Positions 34,501-47,256 of a stretch of DNA of 64,000 nt are shown here, in pieces. A program made the position numbers and the translations under genes. A model generated the notes under the pieces. That model worked only from the letters and a program-made list of their open reading frames with translations. It was not told the DNA's origin and did no database searches. Every line of letters begins with the position of its first letter. The first letter of the stretch is position 1. Origin of the DNA: Gavia stellata (Eukaryota > Chordata > Aves > Gaviiformes > Gaviidae); contig NC_082637.1 in NCBI RefSeq assembly GCF_030936135.1, positions 5,035,001 to 5,099,000 of the forward strand. Direction: 5' to 3'.

Positions 34501-35150
34501 GGCAGCCAGAGCCTGGCTATTTCCTTACCAGTTTTGTTCCTATTCCCTTCCTTGCGCTGCGCGCATCACCTCATACTGGAAGACTGCAGAAGGCAATGAG
34601 TGTTCCCTGCCCATATGTTACAGATTACCCCCAGAGCTGGAAAAGCCAACCCCTTGGAAGACCATCTCAGGTCAACTTCTGTTACCATCTCATCACTTTC
34701 CTCATCTTGTGGCTCTCCCTTCCCTGCGGGGTGGCTTTGCCTCCTTTGGCTCTTGTGCCCTCTTACCAATCAAATGCAGCTTTATCCCATTCCTGCTTTC
34801 ATACTTGTCGTGGATATCTCCGGACAACTCCACCCGGCAGAAGTATCTCTCGCTGTCGCTCCAGGTCAGGTTGTCAATCCTGATGGAAAGGTCCTTGTGC
34901 CGAGGGTTGCCAAGCAGTTTGTACTTGTTTTTGTAGCTGACGGCAGTCTTGCAGAGCTCGCTGGCGCTCTGACTAATGCACTTGAAAACTATCGTGCCGT
35001 TGTAAGGTTCCTTGATCCTCCAAATGGCGGTGAGGGTCCGGTCGAATGTTTTGTAGGGGTGTGTGAAAGTACAGGGCAGGATAACCATCTTCCCAAGTTC
35101 ACCATTGACATCAGATGGGACGTGAACGGACCAGCCATTGGACTGCACAC
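31190..35150 (-). CDS. SIGLEC15: SIGLEC15 (sialic acid-binding Ig-like lectin 15), two central exons
   Basis: Siglec-15 is a type I membrane receptor of macrophages and osteoclast precursors. It binds sialylated glycans through its V-set domain and signals through DAP12/DAP10, which pair with a lysine in its membrane segment. Seen here: exons 35150-34767 (V-set) and 31549-31190 (C2-set, membrane segment and start of tail), both 1-1 phase as usual for Ig exons, together 248 codons. Matches to the human protein as I recall it include LPCTFTHP, LTAIWR, KLLGNPRHKDLS, RYFCRVE, AAPRI and LTHDGKYTCTA. The Arg in YFCRV corresponds to the essential sialic-acid Arg, and the membrane segment has a single Lys (PLGIKVLILL). 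The signal-peptide exon and the normal tail exon were not located. The gene neighbours EPG5 and SLC14 as in human. Confidence 0.92.
31550..34766 (-). other. SIGLEC15 intron between V-set and C2-set exons
   Basis: Intron of 3.2 kb. It contains a short antisense CR1 tail at 34392-34475 and a T run at about 33921-33938. Other open frames on either strand show no family similarity. Confidence 0.7.
34392..34475 (-). mobile_element. CR1 3' tail fragment
   Basis: In + sense, ATCATAGAATCACAGAATGG then GGTTGGAAGGGGCC and ATCTAGTCCAACCCCC. This is the reverse complement of a CR1 3' end. About 80 bp, 5' truncated, inside the SIGLEC15 intron. Confidence 0.88.
34767..35150 (-). CDS. SIGLEC15: SIGLEC15 V-set domain exon
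   Basis: On the minus strand the acceptor TTTTTGCTTCTAG precedes 35150 and the donor GTAAGA follows 34767. 384 bases, entering with two bases of a split codon and leaving with one (phase 1-1). Four cysteines (LPCTF, FKCIS, ELCKT, YFCRV) and the ligand-binding Arg in YFCRV are present. Two N-glycosylation sequons (NGT, NLT) are visible. Confidence 0.94.
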
Positions 35151-35349
35151 CTAGAAGCAAAAAGAGATGATCAGGACTGATTTATCTGGAGTGGTCAAGA
35201 GGGAAATTGAGTGTCCTTCCTGCACCTGCTGTGTTCTTGCTCAGAAAATGGATGCTCTGTTCCCTTGGTGGGCTCTGTGCTGTCCTTCTTGCTGAGGATT
35301 TGCAGATGATTACATAGCCCAGTTACGGTGGCTAGATTTTTTTTTTTTT

Positions 35350-35880
35350 TGGAATGACAGGGGTTGGAAGAGACCTCTGGAGATCATCTAGTCCAAACCC
35401 CCACCAGAGCAGGTTCACCTGGAGCAGGTTGCACAGGAATGTGTCCAGGACAGTTTTGAGTATCTCCAGAGAAGGAGACTCCACAGCCTCTCTGGGCAGC
35501 CTGTTCCAGTGCTCTGCCACCCTCAAAGGAAAGAAGTTCCTCCTCATGTTTAGGTGGAACTTCCTATGACCCAGTTTGTGCCCGTTACCTCTCGTCCTGT
35601 CACTGGGCACCACTGAAAAAAGACTGGCCCCATCCTCCTGGCACCCACCCCTGCAGTATTGATAAGCATTGATAAGATCCCCCCTCAGTCTTCTCTTTTC
35701 CAGACTAAAAGGACCCAAGTCCCTCAGCCTTTCCTCATAAGAGAGATGTTCCAGTCCCCTAATCATCTTTGTAGCCCTTTGCTGTACCCTCTCTGGCAGC
35801 TCCCTGTCCTTCTTGAACCGGGGAGCCCAGAACTGGACACAGTACTCCAGATGGTACCAGATACGGTACCAGTCTGCAGC
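35350..35880 (-). mobile_element. CR1 LINE fragment upstream of SIGLEC15 V exon
   Basis: The 3' end is at 35350 next to a T run (35338-35350). The minus-strand frame from 35766 to 35332 stays open for 144 codons with CR1 reverse-transcriptase C-terminal blocks ([34 protein letters not shown]). It is a different subfamily from the copy at 29971 (tail block GGTTGGAAGAGACCTCTGG). It probably lies in the first intron of SIGLEC15. Confidence 0.92.
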
Positions 35881-38800
35881 AGAGCTCAGGGGACTGACTA
35901 TCTCATGTTGAAAGTGATTTAATTCCTAAGCAGGCCTTTTGTTTGTAAAATGAACAATAGCATCTTAAGTTGTTTAACACAATCTTTTGCAGTTAGCAGA
36001 CATTTATGTCTGTTATAAATGTCTGACTTCTTTTTTTATTAAAAAAAAAAGAAAAATACCTAAAAATCCAAGTTTTGTGTCTATTCAGAGATGTGGTGGC
36101 TTTAGGCACTGAAATGCAGTAAGTGTAGCAGCCCTGCACCTGAGTGCGTGCACACACAGAGTCCTATGTATGTTGTAGTATTTGTTACGCTAATCAGGTG
36201 GTGGCTGTGTTACCCCCGGAGAAGGTACTCACAGCTGATGCTTCTAACGATCAATGCTGCTATCATCGCAAAGCAGCATCTTATTCATAAGTCATGACAG
36301 GATCTGAATAAAGACTTGGAGATACTCATCATACAAGGACCAGCAAGTTCCCTGTATCAGCTCCTGTCGTAGGAAGGAGGATGCCCTTGACAGTAAAGAA
36401 AGCATCTTGCTGTTAGCAGAGCGGGTTGTCACTACCTGGATTCTAACTGCCAGCTTCTTCCCAGACAGGCCTTGTCCTGCTGTCACGGCGAGGGAAATCC
36501 TGAGGTTTCCAGCTGAGGTGTCACAAACGGTTGGGATTTTGCTCTCTTGGCCAGATTTGGTCTCGGTAAATCCTAGCACAATCTGGGGGGCTGAACCTCA
36601 CTGCCACCAGACCCATTCTGAACATTTCTGTCCAGTGATGAAAACATCCTTCACCTGAATGGACGCTCCCCACCTTGGAAGTATATAGGGAAAACTCAAG
36701 GTCTCATCCCTTTCCCTTCCCCAGGAACCAACAGCATCAACAAACAGCACCTGTAGGCAGTAGTTTCCATATAGATACGCGTATCTATCCACTGTGTTGC
36801 TAACTGCAACAGCTGTAGCAGCAGATTGTGGCTTCAGGAAGGTCTGTGGCTACATTCCTGTCTTATAAAACTCACTTGATGGCTTCATTAAATCAGGAGC
36901 TTTCCCCTCAATAGCTGAGAATAACTGCGAAAAATGTTAAGGGCATCCCATAAATAATTGCCGCCCATCCCTGGTCTAGCTGACTGCACTGTGGTCTGTG
37001 GGCATTCAGCTGTCGGCTTAATCATGTAAACACTGAGATAAGATTTGTTGCTTGTTCATGTATCTGTTCTCCGTGCTATTTGATAAATACCTCGGTGGCG
37101 GTGCAGCTCATGTTTAATCTATTGTGCGCTGCACAATGGACAAAGGCCAACGTAGGATTGCTTCTCTGCCATTAAGTTATTTATCTGGAATTAGCGCCAA
37201 GCTGGTATTTTGATTACTGAGGTCTGGAGTCAGGGCTGCCTTGTCTTTCTTTGTATCTCTATAAGTACCTTTTGCAGCCCAGGTAATCTAATATACAGGG
37301 CTACATGGCCACAGGAGCTCCAGGAAGCTCATGGACTTTGAACACAAGGACCTGGCAGCGAAAACAAAAAAAAAAATGCTGTTGCTTTCTAGTTTATTTA
37401 ATGTTGTTTTGTTTATTTTACAGCATGTCACTGTAACCCTTACTTTTGGAGAAGTGCAGATAATGTGCTTTTTGAGTACATGATTTGTTTTCCTTTGCCA
37501 CCTTTTTGGTTTGCATGTTTTTAAAATCTTCAGCAAAGAACATTATTTTTAGCACTTAAACATCCCCTTGCCTTCCACCTGAGAAATAATTTTAAAAATA
37601 AGTGCTTCTAATGTCACCAGCTCCACCCATTTCTATGGAAACAGAGTTTGCCTAGGTTATCAGTGGAGGGAGTCAGCATCTTGTGTATAATTTAACCTCG
37701 ACCTTAAATGTCTTCCATGTCCTCCTCTTGCTAATATTCAGCCTCCATTTTTTTCCTGGGATTGAAGATCTCACAAGAAACAGAGAAGATCATAGGCAAA
37801 TAGCCTACACACCTTGCACGAGGGAACTCCTGAAAGGCGTTGTCAGGTCAGTGTATCTGCTAGCTGTCAGTGGAAAGGTCGTGAAGACAATAACAAGATC
37901 AAGAGCTGGAGACCACCACAGCCACTAGCCTTGTTCTAGCAAACACTGCTTGACAGTATATTTAAACAAATCCCATTGAGTTTAATGGAACTTAAGTGCA
38001 TACTTGAAGTTAAACTTGAGCTTAAGTTCTCAGTGGAACTGGAGGAAGTTGTATTTGTTGCATAAAAACTCCTAGGAATGCGAAAGAGCACTTCTGGGTG
38101 GTGATGGAAATGCTGCATCCAACTGACACTGCAGGGGAAGAGTTAGATGAAGATGAACTCCCTGCACAAGTTAAAAAAGCAAAAATTGCAAAAAACCCCA
38201 AGCCAAAGACCTCTCTGACAATTGCAGGGTCAAGCCTTTGAGATTTTCCAGTATTCTCACATGCAACTGGAATTTCAGGATCCTTTTAAGCAACACGATG
38301 GATGGTACAATTCTTGGAGAGTTTATTGTACCCCTGGCACTTTGACTAGAGCGAGAAGAAAAGCCCTGATCAGACAGGGATTTGTAGCAAGCTCAGAACT
38401 CACCCTTCCTGGAGATGTGAAGGAGGCACAGAAGAAACAAACTGAACTCTCTCATGCTGGTTGATGTTCTCCACCGAGGTGTATCGGCAAACCAGAACTG
38501 TCTCTACTACATCTGAGCTGCTGGTCTTGCAGTCACAAAATGTTTTTCCAGGGATGGAAGAAGTTGTGGTTTTCCTTTCCTTGGAGGGAATGAGTCGTCT
38601 AGCTGAACCAGCTCTGGATTCAGATATTAATAGTTTTGTGGTCAGTCATGTGAGAAATCCAACAGAGGGAATCAGAGTATTACCATTTTCCATCTAAAGG
38701 AAGGGGACTGCAGATTGGGGCTGCAAACACCCACTCCCTGCGTGTGATGGTGCAAGAGGGGACGGCTTTCAAGTGCTACCAACTCGCCGATCTGGAGAAA

Positions 38801-39279
38801 GTCCTTGCAATCTGCCTAAGGAGGCGACAAGTGAGACTCTTGCTCTCCGGGCTTGAGGTAGTTTATCCTCCTGAACCTGGAGGCTGCAAGCCAACCGTGT
38901 TTTAACCCTTGTGCTCACTGGTTGTTGTCATCCCGAGGTGTAAAAAAAACCAAAACACCCAACCAACCAACCCTCTTCTTTCAAAACCAGCTGAGCATTT
39001 GTGCGGCGGATGAGAGCTCTGGAGTCCCCTGGTACCCTGCTCTCTCCCATGAGCCTGATGAGTTGCAAATCATTCTCCTTGTTGTTAACCTGTGTTTGAA
39101 ATAAGCTGAGCTCCAGCTTTTGCCCAGAATCCTTGTGCAAATGCTTGCTCTTCCCTTCTGCGTTTAGCTTTAGCAAACTTGCTCTGCAGTTTGCTCATCT
39201 GCAGAGCTCTGGGCTTGTGGAGAGCTGACCATGCTCCGCTCCACGCCGTCTCCCGTCCAGAGATCCTGCGACGTTGTTA
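35881..39279. other. Upstream flank of SIGLEC15 / intergenic, candidate regulatory DNA
   Basis: No gene is recognised. A motif-rich block is at 37020-37150 (separate entry). Around 38.1-38.7 kb two + strand frames of about 80 codons run end to end, but with no family similarity. (CCAA)n simple sequence occurs near 38958-38973. The 5' exon of SIGLEC15 is expected in this interval or the next. Confidence 0.5.
37020..37150. promoter_or_regulatory. Candidate enhancer: FOX, GATA and clustered SOX-like motifs
   Basis: TGTAAACA (37025-37032), AGATAAG (37036-37042), a perfect palindrome ATTGTGC-GCT-GCACAAT (37121-37137) and, overlapping it, ACAATGG (37133-37139) then ACAAAGG (37140-37146). Three SOX-type cores within 26 bases is unusual by chance. 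The sequence has the even, non-repetitive look of a conserved non-coding element, but conservation was not tested. Confidence 0.35.
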
Positions 39280-39610
39280 AGTTTAACCTTGGAGCGTGTA
39301 TTCCCACCCTGGCTTTAGCTTGAGGTTTGCTGCTTTTTGCTTCAGAGCGGAGCGGGGCCTGATGTCCGACTCCCTCTTCTCACCTCGGCAGCTATGCCGC
39401 TGGAGGGTCCCGCTGCCTCTCTCCAGTTTGGGGATGGGGACAGCAGCACCCACACGGTTCCCGCTGTAGGCAGCGGTGGGTGCGCAGCCACTGGAGGGCT
39501 CCCAGAGCCGATGCAAGATGCTGCTGCTTAGTCGCTGCTGCCGCTTTCGGGGTGCCAAGAGCCAGCGCCTTCCCCCAGCAGAGATGCCAGGGCTCCCCTT
39601 TGCTCCTCAC
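39280..39610. promoter_or_regulatory. CpG-rich patch upstream of SIGLEC15
   Basis: This is clearly richer in G+C and CpG (AGCGGAGCGGGG, CAGCGGTGGGTGCG, GTCGCTGCTGCCGC) than the flanks. Open frames on both strands here result from base composition. It lies about 4.1 kb upstream of the SIGLEC15 V exon on its strand and could be its promoter, an unlinked CpG patch, or a 5' non-coding exon. Confidence 0.3.
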
Positions 39611-42600
39611 CTCTTCTTAAACTCTCCGCCTATATTCCCTTCTTAACTTGCTGTGCAAAAGCTCCTAGAAGAGGGACTTGGAGATTTGGTAGTATTAAGT
39701 GTGTTCGCTGCTTTCTGAACACTTTCTTTCTTCTGGCCAAAGTTAGAGTGTCTGTAAAGGGAGGGATTTGTGTTTTCCCAGGCTTTTTGAAGGACACTCT
39801 GAGAGTACCTAGCTATTATTTATGGTGGCTTGGACCTGTCGCTACTCAGCAGAGGGTGGTATTATTTCAACTAATGACTTAGAGCCCTGCTCTGTCCCTA
39901 TGCATGTTCTCCCGGAGCAGGAGGATCAGGACCCAGTGCTCTAACTACTTTGCAAGCTGTCCTTAATAGCTGTAAAAAATAATACACGGCATTGTCAGCA
40001 GAGAAACCTGAGGGTATAGGTGGTGGAAACAGCAAATAAGGGGCCTGTATCCCTATCCCATCTGTTATGGGTCTTTTCTGTGTACCTTCCCCATTTTCCT
40101 CCATATACGGTTTGATTTTATCTATTTGTGATGTAGACTTTTTAGTGTTGTGACTATCTCTAAGCATTTCACCCTTCTTGGCCCAGTGGGTCTGAGTAGA
40201 TTGAAGTAAAAGATTAAAGTGAAATCTATGCTTAAAACATGTTGTTACAGTGAAGCATAAATGATCAAGGCGAAGAATAGCCGCAGTTAACAGTTGGTGT
40301 GAACCTCTCCCTTTCTAATGTTTTACTCCAGCATCTCCTAGACAAATATTTGGTAAATCAATGCTGAAGTATGAATCCTTCAGGTTTTATCTCTAAACTG
40401 ATTTTGTTTTCAGACTACGAGACAGCTATTTGCAAAGGAGCATTTTAATGTTTGAAAATGCAGAGTTGAAAATGTATAGCTGAAAATGTTTGCAAACTGT
40501 TTGAATCAGCCAAAAAATTTTGTAAACAAAACCATCCATGGCTATATGATCCACGGATTCTGTTATCCGTGACCTTTTTTTCCAGTTTTGTGCTGAAATA
40601 GCATCTAAGATTTCTGTAAGGAGGGCTGCTTCTGGTACAACGTCAAAACCAGGATGACTTCCATATTCATCAAATTCTGTTTTTCTTCCTGGTAAATCTT
40701 TTTGAAGGGCTGTAGGTAATGACAGCAATTGTTATGCTACTTTACTAATATCTTCCCTCAGTGCTTGTTCAGAAGCAACAATCACAGATCTGGTCCCAGA
40801 GACCGATGCTTTCTTGTGCCATGAAAATACATGGAATTTGGAGAAAGAGAAGAGAATGGAAATTTGTGGGTTTTCCCACTCCAAAAATGGATGAACCCAT
40901 TTAAATAAAAAGAACCTCCAAACAAAAACTAGAGGAACCTGTCAATACAAGTAAGTAGCAATCGAGCGTAGGCCAGTGGCAAGTTTTCAGCCAAGGATAG
41001 GGAGACATCTGCCCATCCTGCCAATGGTATGGCCAATTCATGGTGTGCTTTTTAGCAGCTGAAGGGGAGTATCTCATGTCCCCGTCACCGTTATGGCTGC
41101 ATCTGGTCCTGTGAATAGCAGGCCTGCGTTTTGAAGGTTACCTTTGGAAGATGGTACCGACTAAATGAAACTGCCTTCAGCAAGTGCCAACATCAGCCTT
41201 TGCTCCCTGGACTTTGCCTCCTCTGTCTGCCCTGAGTCCAGGTGATGGCCTCTTGAGGCACTGAGAGAGGTGAGAGATGTAGGGTGTTGCAGGGTGTCTG
41301 GGTGTTGCTTTGACTACAGTAACTATATGTTAGTGGCACTGTAAGGAGTTACACGCCATACCATATAGGCTGCATATTAAAGGCGCGATCTGCCGGAGAA
41401 AGCACGGTAGGAGGGGAGAATGATGTTGAACTAAACTGATTGAGGTGGTCAGTGGCTGTATCTTGCCAATATGAATGCTTTACCGGACCAACAGCACTTC
41501 CCAGCTCCTTTCAACCTTTCCTAGATGGCTGACTTCTTGCAGAGACTGGCCTCTTGTAGAGTGTTCACCTCTCCTAACTCTCTGAGAAATTCCTACAGCG
41601 TTTTGTTATGGGTGGTTGACAAAACTTGCCGGGTGACCCAGAAGCATGCCAGGATGGTTCCTTAGCAGATGTGCCCTCTGTTCAGCGATACCCTTTGCAT
41701 CACATGCGTTGGCAGAGAGCAGCTTCTTAGCTGAGCCCTTTGGACTTGGCGTGGAGCAGCTTCTGACGCCTTGCACACTTCTCCACTGACCGCAGTGTTA
41801 AAACTGCTTCAATCTGAGCATCTGTCTGGTCCTGGGGGTGGTGATGTGCACCCAGGTTGCAAGAGGTAGCTGGAGATGGGCACAGCAGAGCTCGTGCCTC
41901 CTGGTCCCACATATATTGCTGAGGACCTCCACGATGAGCTTTTCTGTATGACAGTACCTGTGCTAATAATGCACCTGCTTATTCAAGGACCAGAGTGGAG
42001 CCATTTGTTCCCCCTCCCGCCCTTTGGGTCTTAATTCCAGCTCCAAGGTTTTCTACTTCAATTGCTTCAGCAGCATGTGTAAGTCCTGCCCGTCGTCCTT
42101 TGAGTGTGCCAGTCTGCACATGTTCGATGCAAAAGCCTTATGCTTTGTCAAATCTGGCACTCTTCCCTGAAGAGATTGGGTCTGTGAAGTAGCTGGGAGG
42201 TGAAGCCAGGAGGCCAGAGGAATTTTTCCTCTGCCTGGTCTCTGCCAGCTGAGCAGGAGAAAGCTGAGCTGTGCTGAGCTTCTCAGGGAGCTGCTGTGGG
42301 CTGCCGATCTCCCCTGTGCTACCACTTCATCCTCACCGAGCTGGAGGGAAAAAATAATAATCAACAGGTATACCTACAGTGCAAGGAGCGTAGAAGGGGT
42401 GGGAAGGATGGAGGGTGTCAAAGCCAGACACCATTCCTGTAGGTGACACTGATCCTGATTCCTGGCGCCGAGAGCTGCTGCAGAGCACGGTCACAACTGC
42501 GTCAAGCTCCTGCTGATCCAATTTGAATGTCTACAGGTTGGGTTGCTTGCCTGTGGTGTTTGCTTAGCTCCTTACAAATGCTCCTGACCTGGGAAACTCT

Positions 42601-45600
42601 CCTGCCTGCTGTATCGTCGCTGCAAGGTCTTGGGCTGTTCCATCACCAAAGCTGCAGCGGTGAATTGATGGAGCAGCGACAGGAGTGCTGGTGAGCCCTC
42701 GTTGCCTCTAGTGAATGTCAGCTAAAGAAAGTTAGATGCATATTTGAGTACATTTCACCCAGTGGGCAATTACTGTATGAAAAACATAGCTTGCATCTTA
42801 TTATGAGCAGAGCATCATGGATGGAAGAAGAAATAGTAAGCGTCTCTCTAGTAACTTGTTGTCTGTTGACTTCTGCAGTCACATCCATGTGTTGAGATGA
42901 AGAAGAGGTCTGATCTCCCTGACCTGTGTGTTTCTGCCCCCATTGCTGCCTGTACAAAGCCTCTGCTATGACCAGGAAGAACTGGGTTTGGCAGGGACGT
43001 GGTATGCTCAACTTTGCTGGTACCAAGGTAAGTCAAAACCACTGAGAGAATGAGCCTGGGGCCATGATAACACTAGTGTCTGCCTTCTCCAGGCAGCACT
43101 CGAGCTCAGGATAAGGCAACCTTTTATTACAGGCTTGCAGAGTTCACGGTAGGGTTGTCTCATCTCAGCACTGGGTTTGGTCCCAAGCTTAACCAACAGT
43201 GTAGATACACCTGATTTCATCACTGCTTTGCCCTGAAACACTTGATGTGGCCATTCAGAATGACAACCCTAAGAGTCCTTTGACTCGCAAGGGATATATG
43301 TGTACTTGTTTAATGATAGCAATAGAAAGTTTTAGGACTGAACCCAACGCTCCTCGGACCCAAGTGAGCTTAGCAACCATGGACTGTCCTCCCCTACCCT
43401 GGTCATGCTGTTATCCAAATAAGCACCGATGGTCTGGTCTCTGTGTGACGCTGGGATTAGCCTGAGCAAGGGGGTGAGCCAGCTGGCAAGACAGAGGCAC
43501 TAAACCTGTCCTTTAGTCTAATCCGAATGATGTGTCTGATTAAAGGTGCTTGAAATGCCACCAGAAGAGAAGTCCCTGCCCACCCTTCCTACTGAGAGTG
43601 AGCCTGTGAAGATTTATGTGCTCTGTCTTTCCCTGCTGAACGTGCACAGCTGGTGATTTAAGAGATTTATGCTCCTTCAGCTATGGATTTCATAGCCCTT
43701 CTCTGGGATGAGGGATGCGCTCCCTTATGCTGCAGCTTGGGAAGGAGTGTGGGCTGGTTATATCCCTCAGTCTACATGGTATCTGAAGCAGGACTTGAAC
43801 TTTCCTTGACACAACACTCTTGGCCAGTGAAGCAATGGGGCTGATGCATGGTCTGAGCTCTGGCCACCACCACCTCTGTGCTGTCTCACTTCGCAGACTC
43901 GAAGCAGATTCAAAAACACTTAGACTGTGGCAATGAATAGAAACGCACCTCTATAGGATGTGCCTCTAGAGAATACCTTGCTACCTCTTGTTTTTACGCA
44001 TGCTCTGCCTTGCCTGAAATCCTGTACCCAGCCTCTCTAGACTGAAGCTCAGTGTGGCATCTTCTCTGAGAAACACACCGTTCTGTTGTCCTTTGTCCTT
44101 CCTAATGTCTGATAGTTTATATTATTTCATTGATCCAAATACAAAATATAGCTGTGATGACATCATTGGTGGTTTTTTCTTCGTTTCGGTTTTTTTTGTT
44201 TGTTTTTTTTTAACTTTAGTGCCCCAAGCTGTCATGTGTCTGAAATGTGATTAAGGCCTGGACTGTTCAACCATTTCCCCTTGCTCACTGTTAAACTTCA
44301 GCTGAATTTCTCCTCTTGGCATTATCTTCCACTGTACAGCTCCAGAGGTGCTTTGACTGCTCCTCACCTCACACCTGTAAGTGTCAACCACAGGTTTTCC
44401 ATCCTGCACGGGTATCTCGCCATCATGCTTGCTCTTAAGTACAGCCCAACATGTGTTTGAAAGTGATGGCTTTCAAGGGTGGGTTGGATGGCCAGAGGAG
44501 ACCACTGCACCTTCTAATTTGACCTGGTATATAACTTCTAGTATAACATAGATTGTTTTCATCCATTTGTTTCTGAAATGAATTCCAAAACTTGGATTTG
44601 ACTTAGGTACTAAAATACCGTATGTGGTAGGAAGGCGTGAGGGAAGGCACAGCGCCCGCAGCCCCTGCTCAGCCACGCTGGGCGAGCGTGGGAGGAAAGG
44701 TGAGTTGAAGCCGTGAAGCCAAGCTGTTGAGGTAATAAATGAGGCAAGGCTGAGTGATCACTCTTTCCAATGAACTGTGCCCGGAGGCAATACTCTGATG
44801 GCCCTGACCTGACTGTCCCAGGATTGTCTACATTGCAGTTAAGGCTGCAGCTGAGTCTTAGGCAGAGGCCAGTGTGTTTTAAGGGCATTGTAGACCCTTT
44901 TGCCTTTAAGCGGACCACTGCAAATAATTTTCGTAGGTAGGTCGTGACCTGTATGACGGGCAAGTAGTGTAGGTACTATTGAAAGAGGAGACTTCTACTT
45001 GAATTCTTGGCAGAGGCTGTCAGTGCAAGATCAGCTCCTTTCTAGCTGGCACAGGAATTAGGTGAGATGAATGCAGCAACTTTCCTTGCCCTGATGGAGT
45101 GACTTGCCCCTGGAAGAGCCAGGAGAAGGAATCATTTTTGCTCTTTATGGCAGGAGTTCCCCAGAAGACAGATTGAAGATGGGATTGTGTTGCTGTTTTA
45201 TCTTATTTGGGGTTGTTCTTCTAGAGTTCATTTTGCTCAATGGGTGCGATCTTTTGATTGATGCAGGCAACAGAGCTAAATAGGACATACTGATAAAGTA
45301 TTACTGCCTGCGTGTTTACTCTTTACCTTCACCTCAGGAAATGTTTCTGGTAGTAAATGGAACATTAAGTGGCAATAAATGGCAATAAATGGCAAACTGT
45401 TTTGAGCATGTGTCCAGCATGCTCAGTCCTGCCTTCAAGCCACAACACTTGCACGTGTCTCTGTTGGTAGGTGCCCAAAGCTGGCAGTTTCTCTACTGGG
45501 ATCTGCTGGGTCAGAAGGTCCCAGTGATGGAAGTGCCAGGAAAAGACATGTGAGTTGTAGCATATAAAGGCAGTTACTTCCTCTGGTCTCTGATAACATA

Positions 45601-47256
45601 GAAGTGTTCCCAAAGAACCAATGCTAACACTTTCAGGCCAATGTAACCTTTACTTAATTGCACTGTTGCCATAACCTCGTATGGCCCTTTAGATACCAAG
45701 TGAGATAAGGCCCCTGCCTAGGGGAGCTCACACTCATTAACAGTGATGGATTATGACATTGACTCCTGGGATTAAGATCAGAGGCTGATAACGTGGAGGA
45801 GAAGTGTTATGGGGAGTGCATTGTTCCTATTATTTCTCACCACACACAAGGTTGAAGCAAACAATAGATCAATTTACATCACTTAATGCACCCTGCTCAC
45901 AACCATGTGTGCAAGTGGCTGTTGACTCACCGGCAGGACCTTGTTGAAAGCTCAGTGTGCATGTGCAGGCAAGATTAGAAAACGGAGTTGCACCAGAGGA
46001 GGGAAGCTGCTTGACACAGAGGTGGCAAAGTGAGGGAAGCTGAGGAAGCATAGTGGGAAAATGGGGTGAAGAAGAGATGCACCTTGGGGTTGGGCAAAGA
46101 CAATGCTGCAGTCTTGGAGAACAGCAGAGGATGGGGGATGAGGCGAGGATGGCCCTTCCATGAGGTGGACATTTCCATACAGGCATTTCTCTCCTCTCCA
46201 ATCTTGAACTCCCGTTATGTATTGTGACCTTTGGTCATGGTCCCTTTTGCAAAGAGATTGCCTTAAAGCACAGTAGGATGAAGCCAGGGCACCAAGCGAG
46301 ATGAAGTTTGGTCATGCTGCAGGGTAAATAAAATACTGGTAGTCTAAAGCTGGGAAACAGGTAAAGCAGGTGGGGAGGGGAACATGCTGGTTAGGAGCGG
46401 ACGTGATGAATGGAACGAGCAGTTACGGCACTTCTAGGCAGGCGGGTTTCTCACAAATCCCTGCTTCTCATATGACCTCTTCAGAGACCTTAGCGAAGTT
46501 AACTAGAGAGACTCTGCAGTCCCTGAAGGCAAACTCTTCCTGGGGTTTCCACAATCTGTTGGGTTGGGTGTGAGCTTATCTTGGTGTGTCTGAAAATCCC
46601 TGTGCCTTGTTGCAGCATGTCCTTAAGTACCTAAAGAGTTAAAAATATTGCCTAGATTGCCTATGTTGTAGTTTCCAGCAGTAGGAGGGGAAAGGAGGTT
46701 TCTCTTTCTGTTGGGGAGCTGGGTGACTAAGGCCATCCACAGGTAGGATTTCAAGTAGACTGCAGGTGACTGTGTCATACGGAGGGGTTTTGATCTAGCT
46801 AACGTCGGTGAAACAGAGCCAAGTCCTTGTGGGCAAAAGGCATTACTTTGTTACAGATAATCATACTGTAGAAAGATTAATCCATGACTTAACAAGGGAA
46901 GGAAGAACAGACATGTGCGTCCTCTGAGGTACAATCACTCATTTGCCTGTCAGGCTTGATTATTTTGAATAATTAGGCCTTTGGCCCTTTTTCTCTGAGC
47001 GTATAAATGATTCTCAGTTATCCTTTGAATGCTTTTGGATGGGTTCCCGGAAGAACTTAAATCCTGGATGGCTTCGTGACATGTCTGAAAGCAGCTGTCT
47101 TCTCCAGCACCGGTATGTGGTTACATCTCCCATGACTGGGAGGAATCTGGCTATGTGTATTTGAGGAGCACATGAACAACCCCACACGTCTGAAGTCAGA
47201 GCTGTTTGGGTGCATTTCTTTCGTTGCTTGCTCATAGCTTCACCTAAAAGCACAGG
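39611..47256. other. Intergenic stretch, no gene recognised
   Basis: Many short frames occur on both strands but none has coherent splice structure or family similarity. The only repeat noted is a short tandem repeat at 45371-45395. No RNA gene was recognised. Confidence 0.5.
45371..45395. repeat. GGCAATAAAT tandem repeat
   Basis: Two perfect 10-bp units plus half a third. Each unit contains AATAAA on the + strand, but no gene lies upstream that would use it. Confidence 0.75.

Noticed and set aside
38100-38760. Two adjacent + strand ORFs suggesting a processed pseudogene
   Set aside because: I could not match either frame to a known protein, and there is no poly-A tail or target duplication.
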